From the NCBI GenBank assembly GCA_029939535.1, contig JAOZST010000014.1, forward strand, positions 1 to 35,713: a DNA stretch of 35,713 bases, in the 5' to 3' direction. Below the pieces are notes generated by a model that saw only the letters and a program-made list of their open reading frames with translations, ran no database searches and had not been told where the DNA came from. Source of the DNA: NBML01 sp029939535 (GTDB taxonomy: Bacteria > Desulfobacterota > Desulfobacteria > Desulfobacterales > Desulfobacteraceae). Positions 31,791 through 35,713 of the stretch are shown here, in pieces; position 1 is the first letter of the stretch; each line of letters starts with the position of its first letter. The position numbers and the translations under genes are program-made.

Positions 31791-33098
31791 ATGGATATCT
31801 ATAATCTGGTCAGTTTCGCAGGCATTTTTCTGCTGCTGGCTATTGCATGGTTGATATCAACTTTTATTTTTAAAAATACCCGGAAAATAAACTGGCATTT
31901 GGTGGGATGGGGACTTGGGCTTCAGCTGCTTTTTGCTTTGTTTATTTTTGTGGTACCCACAGGCGTGATTGTATTTCAGATTATCAATGATCTGGCTGTC
32001 ATAGTTCTTGGGGCGGCTTCCCAGGGAGCCAGTTTTGTATTTGGACCCCTTGCAATCCCTCCTGGAGTTAAAGGGTCCTTTGGGTTTATCCTGGCTTTTC
32101 AGGCATTTCCCACGATTTTGTTTTTCTCCGCCCTGGTGGCTATCTTGTATTATTATCCTGTGCTGCCCTTTATAATCCATTTATTTGCACGGCTGTTTAC
32201 AAAATTTATGAGGATTTCCGGTGCTGAATCCCTTGTTGCTGCCAGCAATATATTTGTGGGAGTTGAGTCAGCCTTTATTGTCAAACCCCATATTGAGAAA
32301 ATGACAAGGTCTGAGCTTTGTACCATCCTCACGGCAGGTATGGCCACGGTGGCTTCAAATGTTCTGGCATTGTACGTGTTTACCCTGCAGGATTTATTTC
32401 CTTCCATTGCAGGCCATTTGATTTCCGCCTCTTTTTTGTCTGCCCCGGCAGCCCTGATAATGTCAAAGTTAATATTTCCTGAAACTGGAAAACCCAAAAC
32501 CCTTGGCAAGGTGGTGGATATCCATTATGAACGGGAAACAAATCTTTTTGAAGCCATTATCAATGGAGCCGGTTCAGGGCTTAAAGTGATCTTCAGTATA
32601 GTTGCACTTTTGATTGCAGTGCTGGGGCTTGTGGCCCTGGTTGATCTGGCCCTGGGAGGTGCCGCCAATGTGATTAACCAATGGGCAGATATGAATTTAA
32701 ATTTATCCTTAAAACATCTTCTTGGGTATGTTTTTTACCCCTTTACCCTTATCATCGGTATTCCACCAGTGGATGCCGGCATTATTTCCAGGATCATTGG
32801 AGAACGGATTATTTTGACCGAGGTTGCCTCATATCAGGACCTTGCCCTGGCCCTGGCCAGCAACAGCCTGGCACATCCCAGGTCTGCTGTTGTGACCGCC
32901 TATGCTTTGTGCGGATTTGCCCATGTGGCCTCCATGGCAATTTTTGCCGGTGGTATCACAGCCCTGGCCCCCAAAAGAACGGCAGACATATCCGGAGTTG
33001 CAGTCAAAGCACTTATTGCAGCAACATTTGCCTGTCTTTTAACTGCCTGCATGGCAGGTACCTTTTATACCAATACCAGCCTGCTGCTGGGTCATTAA
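31791..33098 (+). CDS. Concentrative nucleoside transporter (CNT/NupC family)
   Basis: A 435-residue polytopic inner-membrane protein that imports nucleosides with H+ or Na+. It starts at the ATG 31791 (GGAAGG four nt upstream); an in-frame ATG at 31737 lies inside the TPR-SPOR gene and is less likely. At least eight hydrophobic segments are seen. Family motifs include GPLAIPPG followed by FGFILAFQAFPTILFFSAL, ESLVAASNIFVGVESAFIVKP (nucleoside-binding hairpin), TAGMATVASNVLALYV and NSLAHPRSAVVTAYALCGFA. The family is certain, the preferred nucleoside unknown. It is probably co-transcribed with the TPR-SPOR gene. Confidence 0.93.
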   Translation: MDIYNLVSFAGIFLLLAIAWLISTFIFKNTRKINWHLVGWGLGLQLLFALFIFVVPTGVIVFQIINDLAVIVLGAASQGASFVFGPLAIPPGVKGSFGFILAFQAFPTILFFSALVAILYYYPVLPFIIHLFARLFTKFMRISGAESLVAASNIFVGVESAFIVKPHIEKMTRSELCTILTAGMATVASNVLALYVFTLQDLFPSIAGHLISASFLSAPAALIMSKLIFPETGKPKTLGKVVDIHYERETNLFEAIINGAGSGLKVIFSIVALLIAVLGLVALVDLALGGAANVINQWADMNLNLSLKHLLGYVFYPFTLIIGIPPVDAGIISRIIGERIILTEVASYQDLALALASNSLAHPRSAVVTAYALCGFAHVASMAIFAGGITALAPKRTADISGVAVKALIAATFACLLTACMAGTFYTNTSLLLGH

Positions 33099-33134
33099 AA
33101 CCAGCATTATTGTATATAGAAAGAGGATACACCT

Positions 33135-33950
33135 ATGAAAAAATCAGATTCTTCTAAATTGAAAGATACTGTAATGCAGGGATTTTACGACCGCCTGAAA
33201 CAGGGCAGCAAAAAAATAAACATCCATCTCAGCGATGAACAGACCTCCTTGATGGCTGGCCATGCCAAAGAACTCATCCTTTGGAATAAAAAAATCAATC
33301 TCACTGCAATTGTAGATCCATTGGCCATGGCTGAAAAACATTTTATTGATGCCATTGCAGTTCAATCTTTTTTGGATCAGAAAGATCTGGGCAATGGAGA
33401 TATGGANNNNNNNNNNNNNNNNNNNNNNNNNNNNNNNNNNNNNNNNNNNNNNNNNNNNNNNNNNNNNNNNNNNNNNNNNNNNNNNNNNNNNNNNNNNNNN
33501 NNNNNNGATATGATCAAGGGAAAAAGGATAATGGATATGGGCACAGGAGGAGGGTTTCCTTCCATACCCTTAAAAATTCTTAACCCGTCAACCCATTTTT
33601 GCCTGGTGGATGCCTCCAGAAAAAAAGTTAATTTTTTAAAACATGTGATCAGGACTCTAAAACTGGATAATATAAATGCAATGCATTCCCGGGTGGAGGA
33701 TCTGGCACTGGATGATGCCTATGCTAAAAGCTTTGATGCAGTCATCTCCCGGGGATTTTCCGGCCTTGAAAAGTTTGTTGGCCTTGCCCTTCCATTACTC
33801 AAACCCGGTGGGAAAATTTATGCCCTAAAAGGAAAACAGGCAGAAGAAGAGATCACCCCGGCCCTGAGATCCAGGTTTGAAATCAGAATCGACCATTACC
33901 AACTGCCCTTTGAAAAATCCGACCGTTATATGATCCGATTGAAGATTTAA
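33135..33950 (+). CDS. rsmG: 16S rRNA (guanine-527-N7)-methyltransferase RsmG, interrupted by an assembly gap
   Basis: SAM-dependent methyltransferase that makes m7G527 in 16S rRNA. AAGAGG at 33121-33126 lies eight nt before ATG. The N-terminal helices include LILWNKKINLTAIVDPLAMAEKHFIDA (two family blocks), and the SAM loop is MDMGTGGGFPSIPL. VDASRKKVNFLKH and SRGFSGLEKF are further family motifs. A 100-N gap (33407-33506) falls just before the SAM loop, where the edges both carry GATATG. Joining the edges through their shared GA gives an uninterrupted frame of about 237 residues, the normal length. The gap is therefore probably very short or a hexamer repeat. Confidence 0.9.
   Translation: MKKSDSSKLKDTVMQGFYDRLKQGSKKINIHLSDEQTSLMAGHAKELILWNKKINLTAIVDPLAMAEKHFIDAIAVQSFLDQKDLGNGDMXXXXXXXXXXXXXXXXXXXXXXXXXXXXXXXXXXDMIKGKRIMDMGTGGGFPSIPLKILNPSTHFCLVDASRKKVNFLKHVIRTLKLDNINAMHSRVEDLALDDAYAKSFDAVISRGFSGLEKFVGLALPLLKPGGKIYALKGKQAEEEITPALRSRFEIRIDHYQLPFEKSDRYMIRLKI
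33401..33512. repeat. 100-N assembly gap flanked by a GATATG hexamer
   Basis: The left edge ends GGAGATATGGA and the right edge begins GATATGATC. Joining them through the shared GA gives GATATG followed directly by GATATG-like DNA (coding Asp-Met repeats) and keeps the rsmG frame. A (GATATG)n tract of unknown length is the likely cause of the assembly break. Confidence 0.55.
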
Positions 33951-34082
33951 CATCATTAATCAATAAAATCATCGAATTATTTAGGTTCTGCAAGGTTTTA
34001 TCAAACTCTTCATGGGTGGTTTCGGTAAAATTACTCAGAATATTTATTGTAAGTGCATGATCAATCTATAACTTGCTAATTA

Positions 34083-34583
34083 TCACTCTTTTTTGGTAAT
34101 AATTTCTTTGGCAGTTTCTAATTCACCGGCCTGGGCAAAGGTTGCTCCTACTATTGCCCGATCAAGTCTTGCATATACCTTTTTGGCCGCCCGCAGTATT
34201 CGGCTTTCCTGTTCGCGTTTTTTTTCACAAGCCTTATCAATTGTCTGAACTACAACTTTATGATCAAATGGTTTCTCTATAAATTCAAATGCGCCCTGTT
34301 TCATAGCTTCAACAGCAACCCGTAATGTTCCCTGGCCCGATAGAACAATGCATTCTATAAGAGGTTTAATCACTTTTATCCTTGTTATCAAGGTGATACC
34401 GTCTGTATCCTGCAATATGAGATCAATCATTGCAACGTCAAATTCTTGGGTTTGCACCTCTTTTAGTGCCTGGTCGGCATTATAGCAAGCTGTCACCTCA
34501 TAACCGTCTAGTTCCAATCGTTCTTTTATTACATCGATAAGTTCTTTTTCGTCATCCACCAGTAAAACGCGTGTCTTTTGCAA
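34083..34583 (-). CDS. Stand-alone response-regulator receiver protein
   Basis: A 166-residue CheY-like receiver with no DNA-binding or enzymatic output domain. It starts at a TTG (34583), with GGAG seven nt upstream. The acidic pocket is VDDE (Asp about 10-11), the phospho-acceptor Asp is in AMIDLILQD (about 54), the switch residue is Ser in VLSGQG (about 82), and the conserved Lys is in FIEKPF (about 104). From about 115 the protein is a charged helical tail (KACEKKREQESRILRAAKKV). Such orphan receivers act by protein-protein contact. No histidine kinase is visible nearby; the upstream gene (11 nt away, same strand) codes a periplasmic protein. Confidence 0.87.
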   Translation of the reverse strand: MQKTRVLLVDDEKELIDVIKERLELDGYEVTACYNADQALKEVQTQEFDVAMIDLILQDTDGITLITRIKVIKPLIECIVLSGQGTLRVAVEAMKQGAFEFIEKPFDHKVVVQTIDKACEKKREQESRILRAAKKVYARLDRAIVGATFAQAGELETAKEIITKKE

Positions 34584-34594
34584 TATTGTTCTCC

Positions 34595-35332
34595 TTAATT
34601 TTTATAAATTTTTAGGCTTTTATCGTATTGTAAAAATCCTTCAATGTCCTCACATGCTTCTTGATTCCCTAGTGAACAAGAAGTTTTTAAAGCATCCATC
34701 ATGGCATCCAAATTATGCGACAAATAAAAACTTATAGCTTTTGCAAAATAGATCTCGTGCCAGTTTGAATATTTTTTTTCAAGATGGTCTAAATAGATAT
34801 TCGCAATCCTCCAATCTTTATTTCTGAAATATCGGTACAATCTTGACAATTCTTGCCCTGGATCAATTTTTTTGTAGACATACTGCTCCATTTTTTCCTG
34901 CCATGAAAAATTATTTTCCTCTTTTTCTAGTTCAATATTTTTGATTTCAGCTTTTATAAAATCAGTGCTTTTAATTGTAGTTTTGATTTTAATATAAAAT
35001 GAATTTTCTTTTTCAATCAATCTTTTTTCTAAAATAGAAAATTTTAATTCATTTGTTGCAAGACAAAATATTTCTTTTTGTTTTTTACCATAATTTCTCA
35101 ATAAATTTTTATGAATTAAATACTTAGATGATAAGACAATCGCTTTGTATTTTGCACCAAATAGGCACAACGATTCATATTTTTTTGAGAAATCATCAAA
35201 GCCTATTTGGTATGTATAGTCGGATACTATTTCAAGGGTATCATCATTTTTATGACCTTCTGCAAAGCAATCCGCTGTATTTAAAAGGATTGTTGCCCAT
35301 AGTAGGTATGAAATAATGATCTTTATTCGCAT
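34595..35332 (-). CDS. Secreted TPR-like hypothetical protein
   Basis: A 245-residue protein, probably periplasmic. The first 25 residues form a signal peptide (RIKIIISYLLWATILLNTAD, cut near CFAEG). If the Cys is the cleavage residue it could be a lipoprotein, but the preceding residues are not a good lipobox. The middle (about 30-150) is rich in Lys, Glu and Ile and has no recognised fold. The end (about 165-235: YFRNKDWRIANIYLDHLE, then LDAMMDALKTSCSLGNQEACED) resembles TPR/Sel1 helical repeats. The gene is noticeably more AT-rich than its neighbours, a possible sign of transfer. The receiver gene follows after 11 nt, its ribosome site partly inside this gene's end. Confidence 0.72.
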   Translation of the reverse strand: MRIKIIISYLLWATILLNTADCFAEGHKNDDTLEIVSDYTYQIGFDDFSKKYESLCLFGAKYKAIVLSSKYLIHKNLLRNYGKKQKEIFCLATNELKFSILEKRLIEKENSFYIKIKTTIKSTDFIKAEIKNIELEKEENNFSWQEKMEQYVYKKIDPGQELSRLYRYFRNKDWRIANIYLDHLEKKYSNWHEIYFAKAISFYLSHNLDAMMDALKTSCSLGNQEACEDIEGFLQYDKSLKIYKN

Positions 35333-35713
35333 TTTATCTCGATTATATACAATGATTCTGTAGTTAGGTGAGTCTGTAACCTTTCATGTTTACGGACATG
35401 CTAAACCGACTTAATTTATTCAATAGCAAATCATTATCAATATTTTGGATTTGTGTAAAGAAATATTCACTTGAGTTTTCGGAAAAAAGTTGGCACATAT
35501 TTATATGAAACACTCTGTTGAAAATACAAAAAAAATGCAAACCAATCCCTCTAGGTGCTGAGCATTTTTTCAGAAACCCACTGAAATTTTAAAACAAATT
35601 GTAGGCTGTGTCAGAAACGCCTCCTTGTTAAAGATTAACCGGAAACTAAAAATGGTACATATAGCAAGCAGCCTATCAGCCTCTGATATAAAAGTTTTAT
35701 ATGCGTGGTCTCT
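35333..35713. other. Gene-free right edge
   Basis: No supported coding sequence. An imperfect hairpin is visible where CATGT at 35385-35389 pairs with ACATG at 35396-35400. The segment GGCTGTGTCAGAAACGCC at about 35604-35621 looks like text often seen at insertion-sequence ends, but no transposase or matching inverted repeat lies in the window. The interval also carries the expected promoter region of the minus-strand secreted protein, with no clear boxes. Confidence 0.35.

Noticed and set aside
33883..34066. Coding-like minus-strand stretch (FTETTHEEFDKTLQNLNN) between the receiver gene and rsmG
   Set aside because: It has no start codon or ribosome site, is bounded by a stop right after the receiver gene and runs into rsmG. 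It could be a remnant, but the evidence is too thin to list.

Overview
The window reads like a chromosomal stretch from an anaerobic, Gram-negative, sulfate-reducing bacterium of the Desulfobacteraceae type. This is inferred from gene content and style, not from a marker gene. The DNA is AT-rich (about 40% G+C by eye). It carries ferredoxin-like proteins of the kind common in sulfate reducers, a plant-type DapB, an EF-G of the spdEFG1/mitochondrial-like class, Gram-negative muramic-acid recycling genes and PlsB. I see no rRNA, tRNA, CRISPR array, prophage or intact insertion sequence. The sequence is a scaffold with three 100-N gaps (12570-12669, 23318-23417, 33407-33506). Each gap sits in or beside a short tandem repeat.

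Layout. 335-6809 is a minus-strand five-gene operon in the order plsB, murU-amgK fusion, dapB, DUF1232/J-domain protein, alpha/beta hydrolase. 7102-7365 is a small membrane-protein gene with its own promoter and terminator. 7528-8709 (minus) is a NamZ-type exo-muramidase. 8839-13772 (plus) is hisC-cmk-rpsA-sppA. YciO follows convergently and overlaps the sppA tail. 14400-14926 is a gene graveyard with the 3' ends of two decayed, divergent genes. guaB-dnaE follow (14927-19933). After a small minus-strand membrane protein and a DjlA-like co-chaperone comes a minus-strand operon, 25286 down to 21116: NIL-ferredoxin, mnmA, mtaB, and a cysteine-rich 4Fe-4S protein. Divergent to it is an acyltransferase/lipase fusion (25437-27653). 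fusA (spdEFG1) and a RecA-like ATPase form a minus-strand pair (30537-27733). A TPR-SPOR protein, a CNT nucleoside transporter and rsmG run on plus (30857-33950). An AT-rich pair, a periplasmic TPR-like protein and an orphan receiver, closes the gene content on minus. The last 380 bases hold no gene I can support.

How the genes work together. Most are housekeeping genes: translation (rpsA, fusA, rsmG, mnmA, mtaB, yciO), replication (dnaE), nucleotides (cmk, guaB, CNT) and envelope or lipid metabolism (plsB, murU-amgK, namZ, dapB, TPR-SPOR). The most interesting systems are four. (i) The tRNA-thiolation operon is framed by two Fe-S proteins, suggesting a dedicated sulfur or electron supply for MnmA and MtaB. 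(ii) mtaB carries a perfectly phased 12-bp minisatellite in the linker between its domains. (iii) A fused MurNAc kinase/uridylyltransferase lies near an apparently cytosolic NamZ. (iv) An spdEFG1 elongation factor is co-transcribed with an uncharacterised RecA-like ATPase.
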